DNA of 40,773 nt. It comes from Candidatus Omnitrophota bacterium (GTDB lineage: Bacteria > Omnitrophota > Gorgyraeia > Duberdicusellales > Duberdicusellaceae). Below the pieces are notes generated by a model. The model saw only the letters and a list, made by a program, of their open reading frames with translations. It did no database searches and was not told where the DNA came from. Shown here piece after piece: positions 40,599 through 40,773 of the stretch. The stretch is from NCBI GenBank assembly GCA_021159015.1, contig JAGGSQ010000029.1:1-40773 (forward strand), written 5' to 3'. How positions within the stretch are numbered: the stretch's first letter is position 1; each line of letters starts with the position of its first letter. The position numbers were made by a program, and so were the translations under genes.

Positions 40599-40773
40599 AT
40601 GCGAATAATCAAAGTTCTCCCATCATTTGAGAGAACTCTGAAGAAACTTTCTATGAAAGATAAAGAAAAATTAAAAAAATCTTTACATCAGTTGAATAAA
40701 GAGATTTCCACCCTAGGGGTGGAAAAAGGAGAAATGATGGGCGCAAGATTAAGAAATGTTCAGATAAAGAAGA
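40599..40773 (+). CDS. RelE/ParE-like toxin, cut by the window end
   Basis: The 58 visible codons start MRIIKVLPSFERTLKKLSMK and continue through a helical KLKKSLHQLNKEIS and then GEMMGARLRNVQIKK. A short first strand, FxRxLKKL and a following helical hairpin are the start of the RelE/ParE fold (mRNA interferase or gyrase poison). The catalytic C-terminal strands lie beyond the window. ATG 40599 follows the antitoxin stop after one base, so translation should be coupled. The open reading continues to the last base. Confidence 0.65.
   Translation, partial: MRIIKVLPSFERTLKKLSMKDKEKLKKSLHQLNKEISTLGVEKGEMMGARLRNVQIKK

Noticed and set aside
1-40773. CRISPR array or replication origin
   Set aside because: I see no regularly spaced identical repeats other than the tRNA array, and no cluster of DnaA boxes with dnaA/dnaN-type neighbours.

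Overview
The window is AT-rich (roughly 38-40% G+C by eye) bacterial chromosome. It carries L28 and L31 ribosomal proteins, PrfA, LepA, Rho and peptidoglycan (MurA) and phospholipid (PgsA, PlsY) genes. The tightly packed one-strand operons with ATGA overlaps, a long all-housekeeping run, and small zinc-ribbon and DUF5678-like proteins resemble what I know of uncultivated Omnitrophota (OP3) and related lineages. That placement is inference from general gene content; nothing here proves it.

Layout. (1) 1-4019: a left-truncated ketopantoate-reductase-like gene, queF, a PolX/PHP DNA polymerase and an ApbE-type flavin transferase lipoprotein, all coupled by overlaps. (2) 4069-4758: a strong promoter, a CAT-anticodon tRNA (probably Ile2), about 440 bases in which the 3' 29 bases of that tRNA recur twice in two tandem repeat units, then tRNA-Val(CAC). 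(3) 4771-16590: a zinc-ribbon coiled-coil protein, an RNase H-like protein, YebC, RuvC, RuvA, ScpB, then phenylalanine/tyrosine genes (pheA, a HisC-family aminotransferase, DAHP synthase, prephenate dehydrogenase), then cmk, lepA, lepB, pgsA and plsY. (4) 16619-31411: a TPR protein with a possible leaderless start, polA, glgA, coaE, rho, rpmE, prfA, prmC, murA, then trpG-D-C-F-B-A without trpE. (5) 31396-36541: an M16 peptidase, a 47-residue zinc ribbon, rsfS, argS and recJ. rpmB converges on recJ from the other strand with no gap.

(6) 36800-40773 is different in character: looser spacing, broken genes and mobile DNA. It holds a DUF5678-like small protein followed directly by a truncated retropepsin-like protease, what looks like the C-terminal tail of a tyrosine recombinase, a DUF4349 membrane protein, an IS3-like element whose transposase carries two frame breaks, and an AbrB-type antitoxin followed by a RelE-like toxin cut by the window end.

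How the genes fit together: from 4771 to 36541 every gene points the same way and most neighbours overlap, so translational coupling probably dominates. Genes of one pathway sit in blocks: aromatic amino acids at 8.3-12.4 kb, tryptophan at 26.5-31.4 kb, membrane lipid and signal peptidase at 14.8-16.6 kb, termination and release at 21.9-25.2 kb. The most unusual sequence is the tRNA-derived tandem repeat at 4157-4624. The most likely place for an under-described gene pair is the DUF5678/retropepsin locus at 37.0-37.5 kb.
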